DNA from: Onchocerca lupi
Lineage: Eukaryota; Nematoda; Chromadorea; Rhabditida; Onchocercidae
Reading direction: 5' to 3'
Assembly (NCBI GenBank): GCA_028564675.1
Contig: JAOVVO010000363.1
Location: forward strand, 1-64,000
Length of the DNA: 64,000 nucleotides
Shown here: piece by piece, positions 38,221 to 50,818 of the stretch
Layout: every line of letters starts with the position of its first letter
Position numbering within the stretch: the first letter of the stretch is position 1
Notes under the pieces: generated by a model
Told to the model about the DNA's origin: nothing
The model's database searches: none
The model's input: only the letters and a program-made list of their open reading frames with translations
Position numbers and translations under genes: made by a program

Positions 38221-40655
38221 ATGAGAAGGGCATCTCACGTGTTATTTAACACCTTCAATCAGGTATGCGCACGTTCAATTTTCTATTTTTTTCTTTAATA
38301 AATGTCTTTTAAAACGTGAAAACTATCAATTTTTACTGTTGGCTTGTTGTTTATATCAAATTCAAGTCGATTGAATTGGAATCATTTTTATATCATTTTC
38401 TAAAAAACTGCTATTCATAAATTTTGTTAACTTAGCTTCGGTAATGTTTACAGGATTTCGGCTGTTTCGTATGTGGACTGGATGATGGTTTTCGGATTTA
38501 TAACACCGATCCGTTGAAGCAAAATTTTGATGAAAAAATGAATGGTGGTATTGGAGCAGTGGAAATGTTATTTCGCTGTAATTATGTAGCACTTGTTGGC
38601 GGGGGTATAACACCTGCTTTTTCAACAAATAAAGGTTTTTGTTTTGTTTCCGTACAAAGAATAGTGAAGGATGCATTTCTCGACAAATAATATTCTGGAG
38701 TTGCTTGTTTGCAGTAGTAATTTGGGATATTATTAATCATAAAGAAGTGGTTCAGTTAGAGATGAATAGTGATGTGCGAGCAGTACGTTTACGTCGTGAT
38801 CGTATTGTAGTGGTTCTGGACACATCCGTTCATATTTTTAGGTTAGTTCTATGATCCTTCTCTTAACGTATATAAGTTATGGTGTCTGAAATAAAGAATA
38901 AACAGTATTTCAGATTGCTTTTTATATCAGGCTTATTATGATTTCTTTCACTTTAACTATGAATCATTTTTCACTCAGTAGCTGAATGCATCGGTTTAAG
39001 ACTTTGCAAAAAAAAAAAAAAAAAAGAAACTGATTGAGAAGGTTTGTGAAATAGTCGCATTGTTAACATTGTATAAGACTCTTTAATTATTTGGGTGAAA
39101 CACTGGATAGAAATCCCATGAAGTCATATGTTTTTTTTTTCAAAGTTTTTTTTCTTCTCTTTTTATTTTTGAAATAAATTGTATGTCGTTTTTCACTTTC
39201 TTTTTTTTAACAGATTAATCGTTTGTACTTACAATATATGTATATGTGGAATCTTGGGAACATAAGTTGTTCATTTTGTTCCTTACAGTTTCACAGATCA
39301 ACCTGAAAAATTGCAAGTATATGATTCAAGTAGAAATCCACGTGGAATATGTTGCTTGTGTCCAGCATCGGAGAATTCTCTTCTTGCTTTTCCTGCACCT
39401 TCTTCATCGTCTGCAGTTTGCTGTTTGACATTGGCTGAACCAGATGCTCCACCTAGAATAATCAATGCCCATCAAAGGCCGTTATCTGCTATTGCACTTA
39501 ACCTTACTGGTAAAGTACTCTTTCGAAAGATGAATTCATTTGTTTTGCTAGGTATCCGAATAGTTTTTGGACCTAACAGTGAAAGGTTGCCAATGAGAAT
39601 AAATATGCATTATGGAATATTAGATAAAAATTATGTTGCGTGATTAGTTCGAGATAATTTTCCTCCAGTAACTTTTGCACTGTGCGTTTTGTTTGCACGA
39701 ATCTCTAAATGCAGAGTAAGAAAAAAATTACTAGTGTAATATGTCTTCTATTACAGGAGAACAATTGGCTACATCTTCTGAAAAAGGCACCATAATAAGG
39801 ATTTTTGACACCAAAACTTGTCTTCTATTAAAAGAATTACGGCGCGGGACAAATCCTGCTTCTATATTTTGGTATCATTTAAATTTTTTACTTTCAAGTT
39901 TTAATTTGGAAACCTGTGAAATTTGACAGAACACTGAACATACTTTTTGTTTCCAGTATAAGTTTCTCGACAGATTCGACGATGCTGTGCGTATCCAGCA
40001 ATCATCATACTGTTCATTTGTTTTCTTTGGCAATGAAGAAGAAAAAAGTGTATGTTTTTGTGATTAGTAATTTCTACGGACTAACTATTTTGCATTTGTT
40101 TTATAGACATTTGGCAGCATATGTTTTGAAAATAACTATCTTTTCTGTTTTTTCTTTTCAAAAGTTTTTTCAGCCCACTCAGCAAACTAAGTTTTTCTGG
40201 TGAAGTCAGCGTCTCACGTTTTCGATTACCTTTTCCTTCTAAAGACAAGGACTTCTGCATTTGCGCTTTTGGGCCGCAGCCCGACTCTGTTATTGGTTAA
40301 AAGTCTTTTCATTAATTGAATCTTTCTTAAGGCATCTTTGAACTATCAATCAAAATACTGGAAACAATTGAATTTCGTTGAGCCCAAGAAATCTCTTGTA
40401 ATTTGTAACTTTCCAATTTAATTGGTTTCAAGCATTTTAATTATATGAGTTTTTTTTTTTTCTTTTTTTTTTTTTTAACACCTAATCTGGGTTTTGTCGA
40501 TTTGTATTCCTTGAAACAGTTGATTCGCAAAAGCTTTGGCATTTTCAGTGGTCTCGTCCGATGGAAGTTATTGCAAATTCAATTTTTATTCAGAACGGAG
40601 TGAGTGCACACGACAAACTTGTTCACTGTATTTGGAAATAACCAGTGATTCTTAA
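38221..40655 (+). CDS. WDR45B: WIPI3/4-type PROPPIN (WDR45B-like, EPG-6 family)
   Basis: Eight exons close in phase to about 335 aa (WDR45B about 344): 38221-38262, 38454-38634, 38715-38841, 39289-39509, 39757-39871, 39957-40049, 40174-40295, 40549-40655. It is a seven-bladed beta-propeller with the phosphoinositide-binding motif LRRG (KELRRGTNPASIFC), the signature of PROPPINs that read PI3P on autophagic membranes. Family-typical segments are GFRIYNTDPLK, EMLFRCNYVALVGGG, AVRLRRDRIVVVLD, SEKGTIIRIFDT and FCICAFGPQPDSVI. The pattern is nearer to WIPI3 (WDR45B) than to WIPI1/2; nematodes use one EPG-6 protein for the WIPI3/4 group. The first exon (14 codons) is short and its start is the weakest point, though it splices into FNQ/DFGCF exactly as in the family. 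The loop after blade 6 is shorter than in vertebrates. Confidence 0.9.
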
Positions 40656-40668
40656 GCCATATATACAG

Positions 40669-40676
<8 letters not shown>

Positions 40677-40711
<35 letters not shown>
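40677..40711. repeat. poly(T) run of about 35 bases
   Basis: An uninterrupted T homopolymer directly downstream of the WIPI-like stop codon, within the presumed 3' UTR. On the opposite strand it is poly(A). Confidence 0.9.
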
Positions 40712-40714
<3 letters not shown>

Positions 40715-40738
40715 TAGTCTCTAAGATAACGGTGGCTC

Positions 40739-40744
40739 AATAAA
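40739..40744 (+). terminator. polyadenylation signal AATAAA
   Basis: AATAAA lies about 85 bases after the stop codon of the WIPI-like gene, at a normal distance for a 3' end signal. It is the first such hexamer after the stop. Confidence 0.45.
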
Positions 40745-41628
40745 CTTGTGAGCAACTTAGTATGTTTCATTCCAATACTTTAAAACAAATCTTGTTACTT
40801 CTTCTTCGACGTTGATGTCTTTCAGTTTTTTTGCTGTCTTCCGCATCGTTTGAAAATTAATTGCTTTGTATGTTTTCATGAGAGTAGTCCTGGGTGGATG
40901 GTTTACTAAAGGCATTTAACTTTATTGTGGTTTCGTATTACTGTTTTTCATTTATATAATATATTATTCTCCATATGTGTTTTATAATGTGCTATAACTA
41001 TAATAGAAATAATAGGTTTCATTGCATATGTTGTCTATCCGAATGTTTTCCTTCGACAACTCTTTCATGGTTAAGATATTGCGGGGAAATTTCCTTTTTC
41101 ATAAATTCATTACTTACGTATCGAATTTTTGCAGCAGATTGCATTTGGCTTAACCTTCCCTTCGATGATTCATTTAAATTTCTCTTTTTTAACGTAAATC
41201 TTTTATTCGTTCTATTCATCAATCTCCATTTGATGTTATGTTTAAATCAGAAATATCTTTGTCGCATTAGTTCAGACCATTCTGACATCTGCTGATCTTC
41301 AAGAAAGTTCATTTTATTGATGATACCAAGTCAACTGTAACGAATTGTTTCTGCTACTCTATTATTGTAGCATATTTTCAGCTTCTCGAAAAAATGGAAA
41401 GGTGACAACTATGAAGGTGAGGCTGGGCCAGGGTTTATTTTCGACTTCTTTGAGGGAAATTTTACAGTCCACGTGGCTATCGCTCGCTAGAATTTATTAG
41501 TTCAATTCCTCCCTTTCCTGAAGATAGGTTGTGGTGCACTTTTATTTCGTCAGGAAGATATTGAAATCCATTCGTATTATTACTGAATTATGAAATATTG
41601 TATGTTCTTTCTTCTCTCTAGACTTTAG

Positions 41629-41811
41629 CATTCCTCATCTAGGGTTCACCAGTATGAACGTCTTGGCACAACTCATGACCAAGATAAAATATTCCTGAGA
41701 GTTACAAATCTATCGCAAGCTAGGGGTGACAACATCAATCCGCGGATTAGTGTCGTCAGTTACCACAAAATATTTGCTGGCCGTGAAATACCGCACGGAT
41801 TTGAAGGATAG
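41629..41811 (+). CDS. candidate terminal exon, unknown product
   Basis: Sixty codons open after a CTTTAG acceptor-like site and end in TAG. The local GC content is visibly higher than in the flanks, and the reading is a balanced, soluble-looking sequence (YERLGTTHDQDKIFLRVTN). No upstream exon was found and no homologue is recognised. It could be an exon, a relic of a mobile element, or chance. Confidence 0.22.
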   Translation, partial: HSSSRVHQYERLGTTHDQDKIFLRVTNLSQARGDNINPRISVVSYHKIFAGREIPHGFEG

Positions 41812-42145
41812 ATTGAAAATATCCAGTAATGATTCGAGCAGTTATGGGGTTTCATATTTATGTTTGTGCATTGAGGACATTTTGGTAGATGACTTCTGAG
41901 TCAATATCCAACGCTAACATATCCTATGAAATGTACTTGGGTTGAGTAATGTTGTTTATATTGGTCGTCATTCCTATACCAATACCTATTCTTTTGCGAA
42001 TATAGCACCTTAGAAATTGTGATTTTAGAAAGATAAACTGTATAGTAAATCCAAAATTTCATTACATTTGAATACAGTGACTTGAAGTAGCTGCTACATT
42101 ATGGTGTATGCTAAAACAATTTATTTCAAATTGTATACTTATATA

Positions 42146-42250
42146 GTTTGCGCTTTATCGACTACAAGAATTATTGGGATTGCTAAAATTGTTTGCATTA
42201 TTACGTATGCAAACTATCCCAATAATTCTTTTAGTCGAACAATTAAGCGA
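42146..42250. repeat. near-perfect palindrome (hairpin-forming)
   Basis: The arm CGACTACAAGAATTATTGGG (with AT following) at 42159-42180 pairs with 42216-42237, with one mismatch in 22. An inner pair GTTTGCAT / ATGCAAAC (42191-42198 and 42206-42213) extends the stem, leaving a small internal loop and an apical loop of about 7 bases. Imperfect complementarity (GCGCTTTA against TTAAGCGA) continues outward to about 42250. It has the form of a miniature foldback element or a hairpin RNA; no gene overlaps it. Confidence 0.85.
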
Positions 42251-45200
42251 TATTAATCAAAAGTGTCTGGGACATTGTTTTCACTTACGCAAGGCGATGA
42301 TCGTTCGGATCATTTTTTTTTTTCTAAATTTTGAGTGAGCTGCGCACTTTTTGTTGAGGTTCTCAAGTTGTCGTGTAATTTGGTGTAATGTTTAAAGCGT
42401 TAACGTCTTGCTTCCGCAGACTTATACATTAACTGTTAAAAACTTGGTAACTTCGAACATTATAAGTACCAGGTTTCCGCGTCGTAATTCTGACGTAATC
42501 TTACTGGAATAGTTCTCGAAGTTGTAATATGTATAACATATAGCTAAACTTGTCGAGCTAATGTTTATGTTTCTTGGAATTTGGTTTTTAGTTTCTGCTC
42601 TTTCTTGAATTCAACGAAAAAAGTTGTTACAAACGAGTTTTTTCTTTATTACTTTTCATCTCCCGTCCTTTTTTGTTTGCATGTGATACAGTTCACTTAT
42701 TTAATACTGCTACAGCAACGGTGATTAAAGACACGAACTTTTTTATGCATTTTGCATTCCATTTGCAGTATATGTTTCTCCTCTATTTTTTGCCATTACC
42801 ATCTGAATTGGCTGGTTTTTCCGGAATTTAATTTTGCCAGTAGAAAAATTGATGTTTCTTGCTATCTTCTATGCTCTCTGTCTCTGTTCTAATTTTTCGG
42901 CAATGATATCAGTTTTAAATCTTAGAAGTTGATTGATGTACTTCACTATTCTTAGTGCTAAATTACAAAGGTATGAGGAATTGGCAACGGGATGAATCTA
43001 GAAAAGAAACCGATGTAAGTGTTCATGCGTGAAATCAACATAAGATGTATTTCACATCCTGTATATATAGTTTATATTATTTATTACTTATTCAGTACTT
43101 CATTCATTTTATCATTGTTTTTGATCAGATTTTTTAACAAATAATATAGACACATTCAGTTTGAACACTTCAAAAACTACTTATTGATGGGAATTCGCAG
43201 AGATATGGTGAGAAGTACTGCAATGTAAGAAATCTGAAACAGATTATTTTCTCGAAATTGGTGTTTTTTTTTTCCTTGGAATCCTAAATCTTGAATAGTG
43301 CGAAGGAGAAGGAAAATGAAGTAGAAAATAAATGACGTGAATTAAAATCTAGTTTTTAAATACTTTTGAAGCAATGCATGTATGAGATAGTAAGGAACTC
43401 CCATTGATTTCTAGATATCTTGGATTTATAATTAACTTTTGACTGAATCGTATTGCAAATTTCCTTGCATTTAATGCAGTTTTGCTGCCATAGCCTTCTG
43501 ATTCCCGCAAAATATGTGTTACGGCTTAAAACATGTAATGAAAACAGCTAAAAATAAAGATGACTCACTGTGATTGCAAATGCCCTCGAAATTATTGCAG
43601 ATTTTGATTTATTGATCTATTGTTCAAAGAAGGCTATTATTTGATCCAGTCTTTGCAGGTCTTTTGAGTTTTGATAAATTTTACGGGTAGTTTAAGGATT
43701 TCATGTCATGATTATAAATATGTACGTAATATGTGTTCGTATGCATACGAGCTGGTCATGTTTGGACTTACTTTATATCAGGGATGAATACTTTTTATGC
43801 GTATCTGTATGTGAGTGGATGTATTTATATTTCACAAGATATGTGATGACTCTGGTAAGGAACGTGAAAATGTCATCAATTTACTGTATTTTTTGTCATT
43901 TTCACCCTTTGACCTGCCATTCGCTCCTGTTTTTGAAGTGCGCGGGCCACAGTACTATCAGTTTGGAACAGTTATTGTTGTTATATATCATACTGATCAG
44001 ACATTTAATAAATTTTTACTTTTTTGTATATCTTTACATCATTTCTCAGTCTACCATCGTCGCCATTTTCACATCTTTTTTACTGTCAAAAAGCACTATA
44101 TTCATGTTTTCTACAAGTCTGTTTTCCAGTAGGACATTTTAAGTATCAAATGTACTGAATCCATAAATTTGGATAGGTTCTGATTTGCATGGTATGTGAG
44201 TTTTCTGAGAACATCAGTGTATTAGACATAGGTTTATGCTAAGTTTCACTGAAAATTACAGTTCTCAAGTACTCTGAAGATTAACTAATTTCTCAATTAC
44301 TTGTTTGCAAAAATGATTAAATTCTGCTTTTTTGACCAAAATTCAAAACCCTTTTTAGTTTCTTTCATTATGTTTGAATCTCTCCTTTGATATTTTATTC
44401 TGAAAAGTAATAGCGTATATGGAATTTGTTCATCTCTTGCCAGTCATATTCAAAGGTTTACCGTATTGAATAGCATGAGATGTGCTTCAAACTGGGCTCA
44501 ATATTTTTTCGACATATGATATATAGAGCGAAATCCGGCATTCTTTTAATTTGTAGAACTTGGGATTCCTATTTGGACACTTATGTTCTGATTTGTATCC
44601 AAGTTTTCAAATTTTGCTTCATTGTCATTTTCCCAACTTTTTCAAGAAAAAATATGATGAAAAGAATTTTTCCAGGAATATCGCTCATCGAAGCTGCATT
44701 TCACACTGGCTTCCAAGCAGTGATATTTGTACGAACTGCTTACCAAACAACGTTTCACCAATGCCGCCCACTCTTCTTGATAGGTATTATTTCAGAATGG
44801 GAATTTTTGGAATTGTGTGATGTTTATTTGGTGAGAGCTTCAATTTCTTTTCTTCTCCTCACTTTTCCTTGATATCCCAATTTGGATATCTGATTTTAGG
44901 TGATTTTAAATTAGTTAAGAGGACTACACCTTTTATATTCGAGAATTATTGAACCTGTATCTCACCAGTGTGTTACGATATTGGCGCTTTGGGCTTCTTT
45001 ATTAAACCCAAGCACGGGATTGTTAGGTGTGTTTACAGTCGCATCTTCGTTAGGTAGTAAAATGAACTGAATGTCATGACATTTTCATATTGATTTATAA
45101 ATTTCACTATTTCAATATTCGGTTAAATTCAAAGGAGTCAAATTCTCCCGACTGGGCTGAGGCTAAATAGTAAATAAGTGGTTTGTTTTATCAAATCCAA

Positions 45201-48200
45201 AAATGTAGGATACTGCATTTAAATCTGTGTATATATTTACTTGAAAACATGAAATCTAAAATGAACAAAACTAAATTCTTTTGACTCCAACAAACGCAAA
45301 ACAAAAATCTTGTTAGACGTTTTTAATGGATATAAAATACAATGTCCAAGTGATGATAACAGATAACCAATGTTATTCAACGTTACGCTGCGAGAAAATT
45401 GTCATGGTGAGATGCAATCTGCATATATGCTGAACTACACATGCATTTATAGTTGAAAAATGAGATCGGAGTACATTCTTAATATTTTTTACACCTTTTT
45501 GCAGTGAAAAAGAAAGCGGAGAAAAGAGAAGGAATGAGTTTTGTTAGATCTTCGAATTTACGGTTTGTCCAGAAAATCTATTTCACAAATTATTTTAGCG
45601 AAATAAATTTTCGTATATTATCATCTTATTTTGAAGCTCCGCGGAATGGATAATAATGCAATCACCCTGTAACAAAAGCAAACTTTTAGTGTTTGAGAAA
45701 CTCATACATTCCGGAATAGATTCTTTTTATTTTCCATTTTTGCATTTTCTTGTTTTACTGCATTTTTTGTCTCATATGAATCACTCAGCAGAGGCTTTAA
45801 TTCGGTCAATATTTGATATTTTTATATGGCATTTTTTCTTTGTCTTTATAGTATTTTTTGACTTGATTCTCCTTTGAAGCTGCGAAAATAAGTCTGAAAT
45901 ATTTGGGGAATTAGATATCATTAGTAGAGATCCAGTGAAGTTCAACATTATTTGTACCGGTTTTACTAGCAAAATAAGGAAACATATTACACTGATTTTT
46001 TAAATGATATCTTGACTTCTTTTTTCTCTTTTTTTTTTTTATCTGTAAAATGGTTTTGAATTTTTCTCGGAAGTATTCTATTGGTTAAAAAATGTGCAAT
46101 CAAAAAAATTCGTTCCTCAACTTTCATGTGATGCGAAAATAATGCATATTATAGACTATGAAGTGAACCAAATTTTTTCTCTCCTTCGCAGATGAAATTA
46201 ATGTGTTGGGTTTGTTAAATTTTCTTGCATTTTCTCTATAATGTTGACAATTATAATTACTGTAAGGTTTCCAAGGAATCTTAAAACTTTTTGGTGTGGA
46301 AATGTTGAATTTTTCGGATTTTTTGGAAAGATAGGACCTAAAAGAAAGGGACAGAACAAAGCTTCCATACTTCTGTACTTTTTGATCATGGTATTTCGAT
46401 AACTTCTGGAAAGGAAATAGTTCAAAATCAGCTGGATTTAAAGTTTAAAAAAGAAAAAAAGGTAATAGTGGTAATTTAATGCCTTTTAAAAAAGATCGCT
46501 TTTTGGCAACTATAGTTTGTGAAGTTTTGAAACCCGTAGGCAAATTTCTGTCGAAATTTATGCCACAACTGAAACCAGTTGTAAAGTTCTGGTGTTTTCT
46601 GATCAAAACATGACCAATTTTTGTCCAATTTTCATCTAACGACGAAATTAAATTTCTGAAATTTAATTTCCTAATTAAATTTGTGAAGCACAGAATTTTT
46701 TAGATTTGACAAAGGACATTTTGCATAGGATGTGAAATAAATTTTTGATATTCTGGACAGTACTTCTTCCCATTATAGTGTCTCGTTCACTGACATTTCA
46801 TTGCTGTAATACCTTGTTTAATCGTCATCATCTCTGTATTGCTCTGCTTTTTCAAAATGATTCATTTCCAAAATCATTGCACACATTTCATATGTTCATG
46901 AATTCGGACAAAATGTAAAAATCGCGTAATGAAAAAGTAAGGCTGGTTGATGGTGTAACCGAATGGAATTTGGTCGTTATGTTGTTTGCCCTCTTCTTCA
47001 TATTTCAAGATATCAGTCTTATCATCAGTTGGTGTTGGTTTTCGACAACGCTTTGTATATATATATATATATAAATTATAAATATCTCTTCTGGCCTTGC
47101 TCCTCCTTCAACACTGACCTTCATTCGTTATTGAATTTTCCTTCCTTTATCTTTCCAATTGACTCCAGCTTCGGGTTTTTTTTTTTTTAACATAGAATGC
47201 TATCCTGTCTCAAAAGCACTTTTATGTAACATTGATGTTCAGTAGTCATAAAGATAAAGCAGGTCTCTCTCATTTTCAGAGATTTAACGATTTAAATTTG
47301 AAGGTAAGATGGTAATCAGCAATTTTCACAGTTAACGGAATTAATTTTCGGAAATGAATCACATGGAAGTTTTTTTTTTTTTTTTTTTTTCAGATGTATT
47401 GATATTATTTTTGAACGTGCAATATAAAGTTCATAATTACTGGTCGAAAATAATCAAAATGAAGTATCCTTTAACCCTATTCATCTCTTTATATTTATTA
47501 TGATGCGTATTAGTCTGCAATATTCATCAGACTATCTTTCGCTGTTTTACCTGTTTTGCGATAAAAGCATTTTTCGGGTGATAGATTATTTGTTATCTTA
47601 TGTCATTAAGATTTCATTAATTTTAAACTTAATGTATAGGGAAAAATATTATGAAATCATTTCCTAGGTATTAAGCTGATAGATATGGAATTGTTATATC
47701 AAACTGTGTTCTTTATTTTGCTTGCCCAAGAATGATAAGAAGATCTGCTGATTCCTAAAAAAAAATTATGAGAAAAAAACCTGAAAAGATTTGCTAATTT
47801 TTTGTGGATTTGCTGGATAATATATATATGAAAAAGCCTGGTAAACCCCATTCTGCTGAAAAATTTCAAACTATTAACGTACACGATCTTGCTCTTTCAT
47901 CTTGCGTTTTCTGGAAACTTTTAACTCTCCTTAATTTCCATTGAATTACGAAAAAACAATCTTGTTAAAATAAACTGCGTATTTTTAGACATTTAAAATT
48001 ACTAAAGAAAAGTACTTAAATTATATTAACTCTGATCGTGTGTGAGTTGTGAATGACTGAAAAACCCTACAATTTTTTTAATGAGTATTTCGAAAAATCT
48101 GTTAACTGAGAGATAAAATTTCGACAAAGGGTATATAAAAGGAAGATCAATTTTTGTTTGGCAAATTTATTCTGATTGTACTTTCCGAATTTTGATTTTA

Positions 48201-48311
48201 GTCGTTCTTATGGGAACAAGTAGTTCAGAACAGATCATCCATACATTTTTAGTAGCAAATAATTTTTAGAATTTGAAATTTTTTATAAATTAAACAAAAA
48301 TTCAATCGGCG

Positions 48312-48620
48312 ATGAAGTTGTTCGTAATAGTGACTTATGCAGAAGTAGGCGTGATCTTTGGTACTTTCGGCAGAAGGTCATCAGTTTATTTGCCGAATCG
48401 ATGTGCACTGTCTGTAAATGCAACCGTAAGATCTTTTGTTGATCTTTCGTATTTTTTAATCAAATTGGTTAGTCAGTTGATTTTAGTGAGTTATCATTGT
48501 GCTGTTTGTTTCATCGATAAAGACGCTAAAATGGTGCCCATTTTATCAGTAAACCCAGCAAGTTGTGAATTAAAGAGTATTCCACTAATGGTATTTATAT
48601 TTTGTTACAAAATATGCTGA
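48312..48620 (+). CDS. candidate small ORF with upstream TATA-like box
   Basis: A frame of 102 codons starts MKLFVIVTYAEVGVIFG, has two further hydrophobic stretches and contains several cysteines. A TATATAAAAGG element lies at 48132-48142, about 170 bases upstream. No homologue is recognised. A frame of this size is near chance expectation in this DNA, so it is listed only as a candidate. Confidence 0.18.
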   Translation: MKLFVIVTYAEVGVIFGTFGRRSSVYLPNRCALSVNATVRSFVDLSYFLIKLVSQLILVSYHCAVCFIDKDAKMVPILSVNPASCELKSIPLMVFIFCYKIC

Positions 48621-50363
48621 AAAAGTACCATTTTTCTAAAACAAAATCATGAAATGATGTCGGAAAACATTACGCATAGGACTTTAGCAATAATATTGTT
48701 GCTCATGTATGGATCTTTTAATAGAGGTTCATGATAATTATAGTCACACCATTGATCAGGCTTTCAGTAGTTACCTGATCTTAGGCTTTTAGAACATTGT
48801 ATAGGTTGTAGTTTTTATATAGTTTATGAAACTCTGTCTTCAGAGTTGCAAAGGAGCTATCGATCTCCCAAAACTGATGAATTCTGTAAGAATTCGTCGA
48901 ATTTCTAAAATTGTCAGTGTTTCACGGTCAATAACGGTGAAAAGATGAAATGGAAGAGTGTAGGCTATAATTGATAATTGGAGATTGCGAAAACTATTAT
49001 TGACCTTTGATTTCTCTTATCATTTGCAAAAAATATGGAAACTTTATCGAATTTTCGATAAGATAGAATTGTGACACACTTTGGAATGACGTATGAATAG
49101 AAAGTACTCTCTCCACCAATTCTGTGATTTCACCAACGTGAGGCATGAACTTCTATCTTCCGTGTTTGCATAGAACCTGTTTGGAACGGTGGAAGAGAAT
49201 AAAAATAGAAGTTTTCTTCCATTCTTTTCTCACTTTATTCTTAAAGATTTGTTTCCATATTCCCTTTTTTTTTTCCGAGTTTTTAATTCATCTCCATCTC
49301 TGCTGTTGGTTGGCAGTTTCCGGATCTGAATAAAAGAGTTTAAGTTGCAAGACAAGAAGATAGATAAATATTTGACCTCATGGTTCCCTGTTGATCTTCG
49401 GAATGTTTCGGACCGATTCTTGGCTTTTTATAATAGGGATTAATGTGTCTTTGTATTATGTATTTTTAGAAATTCATTTTGGGTTAGAATTATATTTTGT
49501 GTAGAAATCTTCCTTAGTAAATTGATATATTTGCAAAAATATTTCATTTTTATAAACATTGTTGATGAAATCTTAATCTTTAGATTTTCAAAGTGGAGTG
49601 TGATTTTTTTCGATGAAAAGCAAAGCACGAGATAATTATTATTAATTATCCTTATTTTGAGACTCGTTTCTTGTTTGTTCGGAAAATATTATAAATTATT
49701 TTTGCTTGGAATCTTTCAGCTTGGAAATATTCATCTTTATCTGATGAATACATAGCATCCTCTCTTTCCTAATAATTCAAACTTCGACTTTAAGAATCTT
49801 TTTCAAAGCAATAATCCATTTATTGAAATGGGTTTTGCAACTGAATTGATTTTAGGCCAGATCAGGTAATGCATCAGAATCAATCAGACTTTAACTGTGA
49901 GCATGAAGATTTCACGAAAAATTGTTGTGGTTCGAAACTTGATCGGTCTGAAAATTAGGGGTAAATTAGATAAATTAGATGAGATTATAGACAATTGACA
50001 TAACTATTTTATTCCTATTCAAGTAGAAAAAAGTAAATGTAATTGAGGTAAGTAAAGTAAGTGAGTTTTCTAATTGGGTTTTGGAGTCCTTCAAGTTTAT
50101 TTATAATTTATCTTTAAAATAGGTTTTTGAAAATGACAACGCCATTATCGAAGATCAATTTAGTCAGTCTGGAGAGCAAATTTCTTTAATTTTCAGAGAA
50201 GTGTGTAAAATCAATAAATAAATATATCCTAAAATCCAAGAAGGAATTTTCTTCTGTTTGTATCATGCGATTACATTCTGCGGAGAATATCAAGAGATAA
50301 TGTGCTAAGATTATCCGCCATATTCTATAAGACACATTTATGTGTACAGACAGGCGCATGAGC

Positions 50364-50395
50364 ACACACACACACGCACACATATATATATTTAT
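50364..50395. repeat. CA/TA microsatellite
   Basis: A short run of CA dinucleotides, interrupted by one CG, passes into TATATATA. It is a simple-sequence repeat with no other signal. Confidence 0.8.
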
Positions 50396-50818
50396 TTGTA
50401 TCCGTTACAGTACCCTAGCAAAGTTGTCACGGTGGAACACCTGCTATGTGATGTTTAAAAAGTTTTCTTCCAAATATGTCGTATTTCTTGGCCTCTTCTA
50501 ATGTACCCGATCATTGCATTCCTGAAAGGAAAGAATAATGACAGTAGGAGGGGGTTATGAGGTCGTTGCAATACTGTCGCGCTTCAGTGGCCATACACAT
50601 GCTATGGAATGCTGTCATCATATTTTAGTAATAATGAAGTTCTGTTTTACATTCTTTTCGCCTTTTCCTAGTTTTTTGATGCACCATTTTTCTCTCCCGT
50701 CTGTTTAATCCCTTACCGGAAAATTGTTTCCTTGGCTATCTTTTTTAGAAAGATAAATTTGTTTTGGAACGTAGCAAGGGGAAGTTTTTAAATTTAAATT
50801 CATTATTTCTTTTTCAGG

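Larger units (their letters stand above)
40745..50818. other. gene desert of about 10 kb
   Basis: No homologue recognised on either strand. It holds a strong palindrome at 42146-42250, an ORF-like patch of raised GC content at 41629-41811, a CA/TA microsatellite near 50364-50395, a TA run near 47056-47072, several long T runs, and a frame at 48312-48620 preceded by a TATA-like element at 48132-48142. The right end should contain the promoter of the carboxylase gene. No element there is distinctive. Confidence 0.4.

Noticed and set aside
43708..44872. Overlapping frames of 100-144 codons
   Set aside because: They are low-complexity, F/I/L/Y/S-rich readings of T-rich DNA with no homology, and such frames are expected by chance at this base composition.
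49925..49975. tRNA-like B-box (GGTTCGAAAC)
   Set aside because: No matching A-box or cloverleaf could be drawn upstream.
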